Below are positions 36,339-45,874 of a stretch of DNA of 64,000 bases, in pieces. Both the position numbers and the translations under genes were made by a program. Below the pieces are notes generated by a model. The model saw only the letters and a program-made list of their open reading frames with translations, did not search any database and was not told the DNA's origin. Position 1 is the first letter of the stretch. Each line of letters starts with the position of its first letter. Where the stretch lies: NCBI RefSeq assembly GCF_013131805.1, contig NZ_JABJRC010000013.1:44513-108512 (forward strand). Reading direction: 5' to 3'. Source of the stretch: Kribbella sandramycini. Lineage in GTDB: Bacteria; Actinomycetota; Actinomycetes; Propionibacteriales; Kribbellaceae.

Positions 36339-37364
36339 ATGAGTCAACCGCAGCCCATCGACCCCCGCTTCGTGAGCCGCCCACAGGGGCGCCGCCCGAA
36401 GAAGCGGAAGAACTGGTTCCTGAGGACCGTCGGACTGCTTCTGCTGCTGTTCGTGCTGATGCTGGTCACCGTGCCGCTGTACGCGTGGAGCCGGATCGAC
36501 AAGATCGATGCGATGCCCACGTCCGGCGAGCGCCCGGCGGCGTCGTCCGGGACGACGTACCTGATGGTCGGCTCCGATGGCCGCGAGAACCTGAGCCGGG
36601 CCGAGCGGGCCCGCCTGCACACCGGTAAGGCTGCCGGGTCGCGGACCGACTCGATCATGCTGATGCACGTCCCGGACTCCGGTCCGACCGTTCTGGTCAG
36701 CATCCCGCGCGACAGCGTGATGGCGATCCCTGGGCACGGCAAGAACAAGGTGAACGCCGCTTTCGCTTACGGAAAGGGCAATCCGGCGCTGCTGATCCGC
36801 ACGCTGGAGAACAAGACCGGTCTGCGCATCGACCACTTCGTCGAGGTCGGCTTCGGCGGTTTCGCGTCCATCATCGACAGTGTCGGCGGGATCGAGATGT
36901 GCCTGCCGAAGGCGATGAAGGACAAGGACGCCCACATCGACCTGAAGGCCGGCTGCCAGGAGCTGGACGGCGTCAACGCGCTCGGTTACGTGCGCTCGCG
37001 GCATGCTGACGGCAAGAACGACTTCGGCCGGGTCGAGCGGCAGCGGCAGATGGTGGGCGCGGTCGCGAAGAAGGCCAGCTCGCCGTCGACGTTCCTGAAC
37101 CCGGTGCGCTTCTACAACGTCGCCACCAAGGGTGTGGACGCGCTGACGGTCGACAAGGAGATGGGCCTGCTCGACTTCGTGAAGTTCGCCCAGGGCATGC
37201 GTGCGGTCTCCGGCAGCGGTGGTGTCACGCTGACCGTGCCGATCGGCGACGACAGCGTCCGGGTGGCCGGTGGCGGGGTCGGTGTCGGCTGGGACGAGCC
37301 GAAGGCCCGTGCGCTCTTCAAGGCACTCAAAGCTGGGGACACCACCGGTCTGAAGAGCTCCTGA
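36339..37364 (+). CDS. LytR-CpsA-Psr (LCP) family protein
   Basis: 341 residues. A basic cytoplasmic stretch is followed by one membrane helix (about 26-48) and the extracellular LCP domain. These enzymes transfer undecaprenyl-linked polymers onto peptidoglycan. Key segments are TYLMVGSDGRENL, RTDSIMLMHV, SIPRDSVM and FGRVERQRQM; the Arg and Asp residues bind the pyrophosphate lipid. The start at 36339 matches family length. A DUF1990 gene follows 3 bases after the stop. Confidence 0.93.
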   Translation: MSQPQPIDPRFVSRPQGRRPKKRKNWFLRTVGLLLLLFVLMLVTVPLYAWSRIDKIDAMPTSGERPAASSGTTYLMVGSDGRENLSRAERARLHTGKAAGSRTDSIMLMHVPDSGPTVLVSIPRDSVMAIPGHGKNKVNAAFAYGKGNPALLIRTLENKTGLRIDHFVEVGFGGFASIIDSVGGIEMCLPKAMKDKDAHIDLKAGCQELDGVNALGYVRSRHADGKNDFGRVERQRQMVGAVAKKASSPSTFLNPVRFYNVATKGVDALTVDKEMGLLDFVKFAQGMRAVSGSGGVTLTVPIGDDSVRVAGGGVGVGWDEPKARALFKALKAGDTTGLKSS

Positions 37365-37367
37365 CCG

Positions 37368-37928
37368 ATGCGGCTCGACGACCTGCGCCAGGCGCGTTTC
37401 AACTACGACGCCATCGGTTCGACCCGGTACGACGAGACTCCGGCCGGCTACCACCGGCTGGAGCACCGGGCCCGGCTCGGCGCCGGCAATGAGGTGTTCC
37501 AGCGTGCCGGCGAGGCGCTGATGACCTGGCGGATGCAACGCCGCGCCGGGTTGCCCTTCACCGCGGACGGCCGTGCGGACGCCGGCGTCAATGCGCTAGG
37601 GCAGCTCGGAGTCGGCATGGTTGTCGGTCGGCTGCGCACCGCCGTCCCGCTGGCGCTGGTCGGGCTGCCGATCCCCTGTCGAGTGGTGTGGACCGTCGAG
37701 GAGCCGGATCGGATCGGTTTCGCGTACGGGTCGCTGCAGGGGCATCCGGAGGCCGGTGAGGAGTCCTTCGTCGTCACTCGTGAGGTCGGCGGCATCTACT
37801 TCACCGTGAAGGCCTACAGCCGTGCGGCGGCCTGGTACGCCCGCCTGGGCGGACCGGCCACACGCACGGTGCAGAGGCTGGCAGCTCGCCGCTATGCGAA
37901 CTCGCTGCGTCGGCTAGCCGTCCAGTAG
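37368..37928 (+). CDS. DUF1990 protein
   Basis: 186-residue protein with the family pattern: NYDAIGSTRYDETPAGY near the start, VNALGQLGVGMVVGRLRTAV (about 73-92), and a late GSLQGHPEAGEESFVVTRE (about 121-139). It is compact and beta-rich and of unknown function. Encoded directly after the LCP gene (3-base gap), so it is co-transcribed with it. Its last 15 bases overlap the convergent S33 peptidase gene. Confidence 0.87.
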   Translation: MRLDDLRQARFNYDAIGSTRYDETPAGYHRLEHRARLGAGNEVFQRAGEALMTWRMQRRAGLPFTADGRADAGVNALGQLGVGMVVGRLRTAVPLALVGLPIPCRVVWTVEEPDRIGFAYGSLQGHPEAGEESFVVTREVGGIYFTVKAYSRAAAWYARLGGPATRTVQRLAARRYANSLRRLAVQ

Positions 37929-39482
37929 CGAGACCTTCGCCATCGGCGCACGCAGCGCGGCCGGAGTCGGCACCGGCAGTGCATGACCGGGGATGGTGAC
38001 GTCGCCGGCCGGCAACTCACCGGTCAGCAGGTACTTCGTGCCGATGTCGTTCGCTGCGGTGTTCACCAGCAGCCGGGAGTTCGAGAAGACGCAGTGCTTA
38101 CCGGAGTCCTTCTCGGTGACGAGCACCGAGCCCTTCAGCACCTTGTGCAGTTTGAGCGCACCGGCGTACGGCGTCGACGGGTCGCCGACCGTGTTGAACA
38201 GCAGGATGCCGGGCAGACCGCGGCCGCTGATGTGCAGCGGGTTCTGCGGGCCGGTCGGCCAGTCGCGGCAGGCGCTGCCGTTGGCCCAGATGCCGTCCCA
38301 CGCGAACTGCGACGTCTTCGCGAGCCGGGCGGCGTCCCGCTCGTAGCCGGCCTTGGTGGCCGGCCAGCGGGAGTCGGCACAGATCACCGCGTTGAAGATC
38401 GCGTTGGACTGCTCGCCCTCGACGCTGGTGTCCGGCGCCGCGAAGTCGACCAGGTCGGCGTCGTCGCCGTTCACCACATAGCTGCTGAGCGCTCGGGTGA
38501 AGGCGATCCAGTTGCTCTCCGAGAACATCACACCGCCGGCCAGGCTGAGCAGCTCGTGGCCGCCGACGGCGCCGTGCGGCCTGGTGCGGAAGTCGGTCAG
38601 CGTCTTGTTCCAGTTGGCGCGGACGGCGTCCACCGTGCTGCCCAGGTGGAAGACAGAGTCGTACTTCGCCACCCAGCCGAGGTAGCTGTCGAACCGCTTC
38701 TGGATACCCGGAGCCTGTGCAAGCCCGGCCTGGTACCAGACGTCCTTCGGGGTCGGGTCGATGTTGCCGTCCAGAATCATCCGGCCGACGCGGTGCCGGA
38801 ACAGCTCGCCGTACACCGTGCCCAGATAGGTGCCGTAGGAGAAGCCGACGTAATTGAGCTTCTGGTCGCCCAGTGCGGCGCGGATGCGGTCCATGTCGCG
38901 CGCGACGTTCGCCGTACCGAGGTGGGGGATCAGCGCCCCGGACTTGGTGCCACAGCCGTCGGCGAAGCCGCTCCAGAGTTTCCACAGCGGCCCACGGCTC
39001 GACGGCGCGTCCGGATCCGGCTGCGGGGTGGGGAAGTACGTCGGCTCGACACAGCTGATCGGCGTGCTGTGCCCGACTCCGCGGGGGTCGAAGCCGATCA
39101 CGTCGTACGCGTCCAGTACGGCGGGCTGCAGGCGCGTGAAGCCGGTGGCGTCCGGACGGGTGAGTGAGCCGGCCAGGAACGAGCCGTAGCCGCCAGGACC
39201 ACCCGGATTGACCAGAAGCGACCCCAGCCGCTTCGCCGGGTCTTTCGCGGCGTGCTTGGTGATCAGCAGCTCCAGAGTCGGGCCCTGCGGGCGCCTGTAG
39301 TCCACCGGGACCTGCAGCGTCGCACAGGTCAGCGCCGGGTACGGCGTGGCGATGTCAGCCGGGCAGGCCCCGAAAACCAGCGAGCTCGGCGCCGGAGCGG
39401 CCGCGGCTGTGGCTGTGGCAGGCGCAACCGGTGCGATCAGAGCAAGCGTCGCGGCGGCGACAACGGGCAAGCGGTAACGCAT
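37914..39482 (-). CDS. Secreted S33-family alpha/beta hydrolase (tripeptidyl aminopeptidase-like)
   Basis: 522 residues with a signal peptide (about 1-27, Ala-rich end). The oxyanion segment NPGGPGGYGS is near residue 96; the nucleophile elbow G-F-S-Y-G near 217; acid in VGDPSTPY (about 435); His in SGKHCVF (about 465). The C-terminal TAP-like domain is present. It is a paralogue of the enzyme at 3863-5470 with different loops. The start at 39482 gives the best leader; the frame extends upstream without a signal sequence. Likely releases short peptides outside the cell. Confidence 0.9.
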   Translation of the reverse strand: MRYRLPVVAAATLALIAPVAPATATAAAAPAPSSLVFGACPADIATPYPALTCATLQVPVDYRRPQGPTLELLITKHAAKDPAKRLGSLLVNPGGPGGYGSFLAGSLTRPDATGFTRLQPAVLDAYDVIGFDPRGVGHSTPISCVEPTYFPTPQPDPDAPSSRGPLWKLWSGFADGCGTKSGALIPHLGTANVARDMDRIRAALGDQKLNYVGFSYGTYLGTVYGELFRHRVGRMILDGNIDPTPKDVWYQAGLAQAPGIQKRFDSYLGWVAKYDSVFHLGSTVDAVRANWNKTLTDFRTRPHGAVGGHELLSLAGGVMFSESNWIAFTRALSSYVVNGDDADLVDFAAPDTSVEGEQSNAIFNAVICADSRWPATKAGYERDAARLAKTSQFAWDGIWANGSACRDWPTGPQNPLHISGRGLPGILLFNTVGDPSTPYAGALKLHKVLKGSVLVTEKDSGKHCVFSNSRLLVNTAANDIGTKYLLTGELPAGDVTIPGHALPVPTPAALRAPMAKVSLLDG

Positions 39483-39579
39483 CGAGCGACCCCCTACGTT
39501 GCGAACACGGTCTCTCTCGCAACGTAGTCGCGCCCGCCGCAATCACGCCAGCAACTTGCCGCTTCCTGCAGAAGTGGGG

Positions 39580-41001
39580 TCAGAGGCTCGCGGATTGGAT
39601 GGTGAGGGCTCGGAGGGACTCGTAGCGGGGGCGTAGGGCGGCCACGCGGTCTACGTCGGCGGGGACGGGGTCGAGGTGTTCGCCGCCGGGCTCGGGGGAG
39701 AGGCCGAGGGCGATGGCGGCGGCGCCGCGGGCGCCCACTTCGGCTTCGGCGCAGACGTCGGTGGGGCGGGCGAAGGTGGCGGTGAGGCAGCGGCGCCACC
39801 AGGCGGATGCGTCGATACCGCCGCCGCCCAGGACGACGGACAGTTGGTGTCCGAAGAGGTCGTCGAGCATGCGCAGTCCGCGGTCCACTTCAAGCGAAAC
39901 GCCCTGTAGGGACGCAGCGAGCATGGACTCCGCGGTGTCGTCGAAGGAGAGCCCGAAGTAGGCGCCGGATCCACCAGGAACGGTGGCCGGCGGCCGAGTA
40001 CCAGCCTGGAACGGGACGGCGATCAGGCCGGGCGCACCGATCTCGACTGTGGTCGGCTCCTCGTGCTGGAGCCGCAGTACGTCGGTCAGCCACGCATGCA
40101 TGTTTCCGGCCGCGGAAAAGGCCATACCGGTCACTGCGTGCTTGTCGTCGACCCGGTACCGCCAGAGCTCCCAGGGCAGCTCGGGAGCGTTGTCGATCGG
40201 GTGTACGACGCGCACCGCGGCCGACGTACCGATCGTGACTGCTGCGGTCGTGACGTCGTACGCACCGGTGCCAACATTGGACGCCGCGCCGTCACCGGTC
40301 GGCGGATGCACCGGTACGCCGACCAGCCCGGGCCAGCGGCGTTCGTACTCCGCCGCGATTCGCCCGGCCCAGCCGGACGGGACGATCGCGGGCAGTTGAT
40401 CCGCTTTGACGCCGGCGATCGCCAACGCCTCTTCGTCGTACGCACCGGTGGCCAGGTCGAGCGAACCGGTGCCGGACGCGACAGACACGGAGGTGACGCG
40501 CTCACCGGTCAGCCGCTCCAGCACGAGGTCCGGCAGCCCGGCGAAACCGGCAGCAGAGACTTCGGAGAGCAGCCACGGGATGCGCCGCGGCCAGTACAGC
40601 CGGTGCAGCCAGGCGCCCGTACGGGCGTGAAACGCCTGCTCGTCGAACGACGGCCCCGGCGTGGCCGGGATCGATCGGGTGTCGGCCCAGGTGATCACCG
40701 GGGTGAGGGCCTCGCCACGAGGGCCCAGGGCAACGATCGAGTGCCACTGCGTGGACAGCACGATCGCCTCGATCCCTTCGAGGTGACCGCCCTGCTGCAG
40801 CTCGTCGAAACAGCCCAGCAGGCCCTCGACGTACTCGTGCAGGTCAAGCACGGCAGAACCGTCAGCGCCGTACGTCGGGCTGATCTTGTGCCGGGCGAGC
40901 GCACCTGGCACCGGTGCGGCGTCGGCTGCGGTCAGCACCAGCGCACGGGTCGACGAGGTGCCGAGGTCCAGCGCGAGGATGCGCCCGTCAGTCTTCGTCA
41001 T
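39580..41001 (-). CDS. FGGY-family carbohydrate kinase (gluconokinase-like)
   Basis: 473 residues with the phosphate-1 loop LALDLGTSSTRALV (about 9-22), a catalytic-Asp region TWADTRS, the C-terminal LGGGGIDASAWW (about 393-404) and ARGAAAIALG near the end. It phosphorylates a sugar, polyol or gluconate; the order of motifs is closest to gluconokinases. The start overlaps the otsA stop by 14 bases, so it is the last gene of the minus-strand group. The connection to trehalose synthesis is not obvious. Confidence 0.88.
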   Translation of the reverse strand: MTKTDGRILALDLGTSSTRALVLTAADAAPVPGALARHKISPTYGADGSAVLDLHEYVEGLLGCFDELQQGGHLEGIEAIVLSTQWHSIVALGPRGEALTPVITWADTRSIPATPGPSFDEQAFHARTGAWLHRLYWPRRIPWLLSEVSAAGFAGLPDLVLERLTGERVTSVSVASGTGSLDLATGAYDEEALAIAGVKADQLPAIVPSGWAGRIAAEYERRWPGLVGVPVHPPTGDGAASNVGTGAYDVTTAAVTIGTSAAVRVVHPIDNAPELPWELWRYRVDDKHAVTGMAFSAAGNMHAWLTDVLRLQHEEPTTVEIGAPGLIAVPFQAGTRPPATVPGGSGAYFGLSFDDTAESMLAASLQGVSLEVDRGLRMLDDLFGHQLSVVLGGGGIDASAWWRRCLTATFARPTDVCAEAEVGARGAAAIALGLSPEPGGEHLDPVPADVDRVAALRPRYESLRALTIQSASL

Positions 41002-42397
41002 GCAGCGCCTTCAGGAACGTCGCGGCCCACAGGTTCACGTCGTGCGCGGCGAGATGCTTGCGCATCGCCTTCATCCGGCGGCCGAGCTGGCGGTCGTCGG
41101 TGTTCATCGCGTCGACGATGGTGTCCTTCATGCCGTTGATGTCGTGCGGGTTCACCAGGAAAGCCTGCCGGAACTCGTCGGCCGCGCCGGCGAACTCGCT
41201 GAGCACCAGCGCGCCGGTGTCGTCGTACCGGGTCGCGACGTACTCCTTGGCGACCAGGTTCATCCCGTCCCGCAGCGGCGTCACCACGGCGACGTCCGCG
41301 GCCCGGAACAGCGCGGCCATCTCGGTCCGCGAGTACGACGTGTGCAGGTAGTTGATCGCGGGCGTACCGATCCGGCCGTGCTCGCCGTTGATGCGGCCGA
41401 CCAGCAGCTCGATCTCGTCGCGCAGCACGCGGTACTGCTCGACGCGCTCGCGGGACGGCGTCGCCACCTGCACGAAGACCGCCTCGTCGACGGAGATCCG
41501 CTTCTCGTCCAGCAGCTCGCCGAACGCTCGCAGCCGCTGCCGGATGCCCTTGGTGTAGTCGAGCCGGTCGACGCCGAGCAGCACGTGCGCCGGGTTGCCG
41601 ACCTCGTCGCGGATCTCGCGGGCGCGCTGCTCGGTCTCGGGCTGGCGGGCCAGCTGCTCCAGCTCGCCGACGTCGATCGAGATCGGGAACGCCTTGGCGC
41701 GCACGATCCGGTCGTCGGGCAGGTGGATCCGGTCACCGCGGGTGCGCAGGCCCATCCGGTTGCGGGCGAGGCGGGCGAAGTTCGACGCGGCGCCCGGCCG
41801 CTGGAAGCCGACCAGGTCCGCACCCATCAGACCGTCCAGAATCTGCCGGCGCCACGGCATCTGCGCGAACAACTCGGTCGGCGGGAACGGGATGTGCAGG
41901 AAGAAGCCGATCCGGACGTCGGGACGCAGCCGCCGCAGCATCGCCGGAACGAGCTGCAGCTGGTAGTCGTGCACCCAGACGTCAGCGCCCTCGTCAGCCG
42001 CTTCTGCGGCCGCCTCGGCGAAGCGGCGGTTCACTGCGACGTACGACTCCCACCACTCGCGGTGGAACTCCGGTGCGACGATCACGTCGTGGTACAGCGG
42101 CCACAGCGTCGCGTTGGAGAAGCCCTCGTAGTAGAGCTCGACGTCCTCGGCGGTCAGCATCACCGGGACCAGATGCATCCCGTCGTTGTCGAACGGGTCC
42201 ACCTTCTCGTCGGCGCTGCCGGTCCAGCCGATCCAGGCGCCGTCGTGCGCCTGCATCACCGGGTGCAGCGCGGTGACCAGACCGCCCGGACTGCGCCGCC
42301 ACGCCGTACTGCCGTCGGGCATCTCGATTCGGTCGACAGGCAGCCGGTTGGCCACCACTACGAAGGAACTTCGTCCGTCGGGCATGTTTTTGTTCAT
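40988..42397 (-). CDS. otsA: Alpha,alpha-trehalose-phosphate synthase
   Basis: 469-residue GT20 glycosyltransferase joining UDP- or ADP-glucose to glucose-6-phosphate. Family residues are visible: ANRLPVDR at the start, W-R-R-S-P-G-G-L, GFFLHIPFPPTE (about 163-174), GVDRLDYTKGI (about 268-278), PLRDGMNLVAKEY (about 371-383) and LSEFAGAA. The ATG overlaps the stop of the upstream oxidoreductase gene (ATGA). The phosphatase partner, otsB, lies 3.5 kb away on the other strand, not in an operon. Makes trehalose for osmotic and desiccation protection. Confidence 0.96.
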   Translation of the reverse strand: MNKNMPDGRSSFVVVANRLPVDRIEMPDGSTAWRRSPGGLVTALHPVMQAHDGAWIGWTGSADEKVDPFDNDGMHLVPVMLTAEDVELYYEGFSNATLWPLYHDVIVAPEFHREWWESYVAVNRRFAEAAAEAADEGADVWVHDYQLQLVPAMLRRLRPDVRIGFFLHIPFPPTELFAQMPWRRQILDGLMGADLVGFQRPGAASNFARLARNRMGLRTRGDRIHLPDDRIVRAKAFPISIDVGELEQLARQPETEQRAREIRDEVGNPAHVLLGVDRLDYTKGIRQRLRAFGELLDEKRISVDEAVFVQVATPSRERVEQYRVLRDEIELLVGRINGEHGRIGTPAINYLHTSYSRTEMAALFRAADVAVVTPLRDGMNLVAKEYVATRYDDTGALVLSEFAGAADEFRQAFLVNPHDINGMKDTIVDAMNTDDRQLGRRMKAMRKHLAAHDVNLWAATFLKALHDED

Positions 42398-43392
42398 CCA
42401 GTCAGGTCGTCGTCGTCACCGGGGTAACGGACCCCGATCTGGCTCCGCGTCTCGTCGAGCAGTTCGAGGATCTCGAGGGTCGCGGTGTGTGGCAGCGACG
42501 GCACCTCGATGTGTCCGTCACGCAGCGCGCGCATCACAGCGGCGGCCTCGTAGTGGTACCCAAGCCCATGCGTCGGGACGTCGATCCGCTCCGCGCCGGC
42601 AGCGGTGTGACGGACGTAGTACTCAGGGTGGTGGAACCGGTGCGGCACCTGCAGGCTGCCCTCCGGCCCGCTGACCGACGCGACCCACGGGTTCTGCGAC
42701 TTCAGACCACAGGTGAGCGCGGCGACGGCGCCGGAGTCGTAGCGCCAGGCCATGGCGACGTTCAGGTCGATCCCGTCGGCATTGAGCGATCCGACCGCCT
42801 TCAGCTCGGCCGGACGGCCCAGCGCCATGTAGGCGAACGTCATCGGGTAGATGCCGCCGTCCATCAGGGAGCCGCCGCCGAGCGCTGGATCGAGCAGCCG
42901 GGCCGGTAGCGCCGGTTTGTGGAAGGCGAAGTCGGCGACGACCTGCTGCGGCTCGCCGACCACACCGGTCGCCAGATCGGCGAACAGCGCCTGAATGACC
43001 GGATTGGTCCGCATCCACATGGCTTCGGCGAACAGCGTCTTGTGCTCGGCGGCGACCGCTACCAGATCCTGCGCCTGTTTGGCGGTCAGCGTCACCGGCT
43101 TCTCGCACAGCACCGCGACGCCGGCCTGCAGCGCCGTCCGAGCGATCTCGTAGTGCTGCGGGTGCGGAGTGCCGATGTAGATCACGTCGACGGTGCCGGA
43201 CTCGATGAGCCGGCGGTAGTCGTCGTACGCGTGCTCGATGCCGAACTCGGCGGCGAACCGGTCGGCGCTGTCCTGCGACCGCGACGCGACGGCGGTGGCG
43301 ACCGCGTCGTCGAGGAGCCGCAGGTCCTTGGTGAACGAGGTGGAGATGTTGCCCGTAGCAACGATGCCCCATCTGACGCGATCTACACCCAC
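42394..43392 (-). CDS. Gfo/Idh/MocA-family oxidoreductase
   Basis: 332-residue NAD(P)-dependent sugar or inositol dehydrogenase-like enzyme. The nucleotide loop is WGIVATGNISTSF (about 8-20), the E-K-P signature with catalytic Lys in VLCEKPVTL (about 94-102), and GGGSLMDGGIYPMTFAYM (about 172-189) forms the active-site region. The GTG start overlaps the amidase stop by 10 bases, and its stop overlaps the otsA start. It may oxidise a disaccharide or 3-keto sugar; no specific substrate is visible. Confidence 0.9.
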   Translation of the reverse strand: MGVDRVRWGIVATGNISTSFTKDLRLLDDAVATAVASRSQDSADRFAAEFGIEHAYDDYRRLIESGTVDVIYIGTPHPQHYEIARTALQAGVAVLCEKPVTLTAKQAQDLVAVAAEHKTLFAEAMWMRTNPVIQALFADLATGVVGEPQQVVADFAFHKPALPARLLDPALGGGSLMDGGIYPMTFAYMALGRPAELKAVGSLNADGIDLNVAMAWRYDSGAVAALTCGLKSQNPWVASVSGPEGSLQVPHRFHHPEYYVRHTAAGAERIDVPTHGLGYHYEAAAVMRALRDGHIEVPSLPHTATLEILELLDETRSQIGVRYPGDDDDLTG

Positions 43393-44786
43393 TGTGTGAA
43401 CTCCGGGGTCGGGAACGGTCCGTTGGCCCTGATTCTCGCGGTTTCGAAGGCGTGAGCCAAGCGAATGAGCGTGGCATCACTCCCGCCGGTCCCGCTGAAG
43501 GCCAGGCCGACGGGCAGTCCGCCTACCAGCCCGGACGGCACGGAGAGCAAGGGGTAGCCGGCCAGCGCGGCGTGCGACGAGCAACTTCCGAGCACCTGGT
43601 CGCCGTTGACCAGGTCGATACTCCAGGCCGGTGAGTACGCCGGGCAGACCAGCGCATCGAGGTCGTTGGCGCGGAGCAGGTCGTCGATACCCCCGCGGCC
43701 GGCCTGCACTGCGGTGAGTCGGGCGGCGACGTACTCCGCGGCGTCCAGCCCTTGGGTGGCAGCAGAGCGCTCAAGCAGATCCTGACCGAACCACTGCAAC
43801 TCCTGGTCCGCATGTGCGCGGTTGAAGGCGATCAGGTCGTCCAGCGTGCGTGGACCGCCCGGCGCGCGCGTACCGAGGTACGCGGCCATATCGACCTTCA
43901 TTTCATGTGCGAGCACCTGCAGTTGGTCCTCGTCGCCACCTGGGGCCGGTAACGAGAGGTGGTCGACCAGCGTCGCGCCGCAACGACTCAGGATCTCCAG
44001 CGCTTGCTCGGTCACCTGGTCGAGGCCAACTGAGTAGCCCCACAGCGGCCCGCGCGGTACGCCGATGCGCACGCCGCTGAGGTCTTCACCGCGACAGGAC
44101 GCCGTGTAGTCGGTGTCGCCGTCGGCGAGCACATTCAGCAGCGCTGCGGCCTGTTCAACGGTCCTGGTCATCGGACCGGCGGTGTCCTGCGAGTGCGAGA
44201 TCGGCACGATGCCCTGCTGCGGGACCAGCCCCACTGTCGGCTTCAGGCCGACGACGCCGTTCAGTGCGGCCGGACAGACGATCGAACCGTTGGTTTCGGT
44301 GCCGATGGCGAAGTCGGCGAGCCCTGCGGCCACTGCGGCACCGGAGCCGCTCGACGAGCCGCCGGCGGAGCGGTTGAGCGCATACGGGTTCCGAGTGAGA
44401 CCGCCGTACGCGCTCCAGCCGGAGCTGGACGACGAACCGCGGAAGTTCGCCCACTCGCTCAGGTTGGTCTTGCCGAGGATAATGCAGCCTGCCTCGCGCA
44501 GCCGACGGACGATGGGGGCGTCCTGAGGTGGCGGTGGCTGCTCAGCCAGCGCCAGCGAGCCCGCAGTGGTGCGCAAGTCGGCGGTGTCGACGTTGTCCTT
44601 CACCAGGACCGGTACGCCGTGCAACGGGCCGCGTACCCGTCCGTCGTCACGCTCGGTGTCGAGACGGGCCGCCTCGGTGCGGGCGGCGGGGTTCGGTGTG
44701 CAGATGGCGTTGACCAGCGGCTCCACCCCACGGCTCCTGGCCTGCAGCTCGTCCACCAGCGCCTGGGCGGAAACAGTTGAGCTCAC
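43383..44786 (-). CDS. Amidase (amidase signature family)
   Basis: 467-residue Ser-Ser-Lys hydrolase. Lys is in VLVKDNVD (about 76-83), and the Gly/Ser-rich signature GGSSSGSGAAVAAG (about 147-160) followed by GTETNGSIVCPA (about 166-177) holds both serines. The GTG at 44786 is chosen because it opens the conserved helical N-terminus; no ATG fits. The first gene of the minus-strand group amidase-oxidoreductase-otsA-kinase. Family members hydrolyse amides of many kinds; the substrate is unknown. Confidence 0.92.
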   Translation of the reverse strand: MSSTVSAQALVDELQARSRGVEPLVNAICTPNPAARTEAARLDTERDDGRVRGPLHGVPVLVKDNVDTADLRTTAGSLALAEQPPPPQDAPIVRRLREAGCIILGKTNLSEWANFRGSSSSSGWSAYGGLTRNPYALNRSAGGSSSGSGAAVAAGLADFAIGTETNGSIVCPAALNGVVGLKPTVGLVPQQGIVPISHSQDTAGPMTRTVEQAAALLNVLADGDTDYTASCRGEDLSGVRIGVPRGPLWGYSVGLDQVTEQALEILSRCGATLVDHLSLPAPGGDEDQLQVLAHEMKVDMAAYLGTRAPGGPRTLDDLIAFNRAHADQELQWFGQDLLERSAATQGLDAAEYVAARLTAVQAGRGGIDDLLRANDLDALVCPAYSPAWSIDLVNGDQVLGSCSSHAALAGYPLLSVPSGLVGGLPVGLAFSGTGGSDATLIRLAHAFETARIRANGPFPTPEFTQWV

Positions 44787-44933
44787 GCCTTGATCCTGCC
44801 AGAGTTGCCCCGGTCCGGCCGCCCGCCCACGACACGCTCCGTGTCGTAGGACCGGTGAATGACATGGCTGTTGTTCTGCACGTACAGTGGAGCGCGGACG
44901 GACGATCACCGACCGCACAGGAGTCAGCAGCAG

Positions 44934-45242
44934 ATGGACAGCGCCAACGCCAGCTCTCCCGGCCCCGCCGAGGCTGCGCAGCCGCTCATCGCCGGGCTGT
45001 CGGAGCGTGACGGGCAGATCCTCGCTTTCGAGCGCCACTGGTGGAAATACGCCGGTGCCAAGGAGCAGGCGATCCGGGACCAGTTCCAGATGTCCGCGAC
45101 CAGGTACTACCAGGTTCTGAACGCGCTGATCGACCGGCCGGAAGCCCTGGTGCACGACCCGCTGCTGGTGAAGCGGCTGCGCCGGCTGCGCGCGGCCCGT
45201 CAGCGCGCCCGCTCGGCACGTCGTCTGGGTATCGAGGTCTGA
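44934..45242 (+). CDS. DUF3263 protein
   Basis: 102-residue protein. Typical sequence IAGLSERDGQILAFERHWWK (about 20-39) and FQMSATRYYQVLNALIDRP (about 50-68), the latter resembling a helix-turn-helix. The tail is Arg-rich and fits nucleic-acid contact. AGGAG precedes ATG 44934 at 10 bases. The family is restricted to actinobacteria and is usually next to a LytR_C protein as here (5-base gap). Function unknown; a small DNA-binding role is inferred. Confidence 0.88.
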   Translation: MDSANASSPGPAEAAQPLIAGLSERDGQILAFERHWWKYAGAKEQAIRDQFQMSATRYYQVLNALIDRPEALVHDPLLVKRLRRLRAARQRARSARRLGIEV

Positions 45243-45247
45243 GTACT

Positions 45248-45874
45248 ATGCGCCGCCCGAAGGGCGACTACGGCCAGGTCCTGTCCTCCCTGGTCGCTGT
45301 GGTCGCCGTTGTCGCGATCGTCGGCGGCCTGCTGGTGCTGTTCGGCACCCGCGGGAACGACAGCAGTGCCGACGAGCCCAAGAAGAGCACCAGTACGCCG
45401 AAGCCCACGGACGCGAAGTCGACGGTCGGGGCCAGCGTGCCCCAGAAGCCGACCCAGAAGCCCACCGAGGCGCCGAAAACCACCGAGCCGCCGAAGACCA
45501 CTCCGGTGCCGACCAGTGAGCCGCCCAGGACGACTGAACCGCCGAAGACGACGGAGCCCCCGCAGCCACCGGCCAGCGGCCCGACGACGATCCCGCCGGC
45601 GCAGCGCCCCGGGATCGAGGTCTACAACAACACTCCGCGCAAGGGGCTGGCCGACTCGGTTGCCGGCCGCGCGCGACAGGCCGGCTGGACGGTGTCCGGC
45701 GTCGACAACTGGCGCGGCAAGGTCGTCGGCAGCACGGTCTACTACCCGCCCGGGATGGCAGCGGCGGCCGCACAGCTCGCCAAGGACCTCGGCATCAGCC
45801 GGACCAAGGACGCCCTCGACAACATGAAGAAGGACCGCCTCACGGTGATCCTGACCGGGGACTACCCCGGATGA
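45248..45874 (+). CDS. LytR_C-domain membrane protein
   Basis: 208 residues: a membrane helix at about 12-33, then a 75-residue Pro/Thr/Lys/Glu linker built of imperfect EPPKTTE-like repeats, then a LytR C-terminal domain (about 118-208) with the R-P-G-I-E-V-Y-N-N-T start. The domain is thought to bind cell-wall polymer or peptidoglycan; no LCP catalytic domain is present. It follows DUF3263 and overlaps otsB (ATGA), so the three genes form an operon. The wall role is inferred from the domain. Confidence 0.87.
   Translation: MRRPKGDYGQVLSSLVAVVAVVAIVGGLLVLFGTRGNDSSADEPKKSTSTPKPTDAKSTVGASVPQKPTQKPTEAPKTTEPPKTTPVPTSEPPRTTEPPKTTEPPQPPASGPTTIPPAQRPGIEVYNNTPRKGLADSVAGRARQAGWTVSGVDNWRGKVVGSTVYYPPGMAAAAAQLAKDLGISRTKDALDNMKKDRLTVILTGDYPG

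Noticed and set aside
45450..45600. Repeat array or CRISPR-like unit in the LytR_C gene
   Set aside because: The repeats are codon-level Pro/Thr/Glu linker repeats in a coding frame, not equal spacers between direct repeats.
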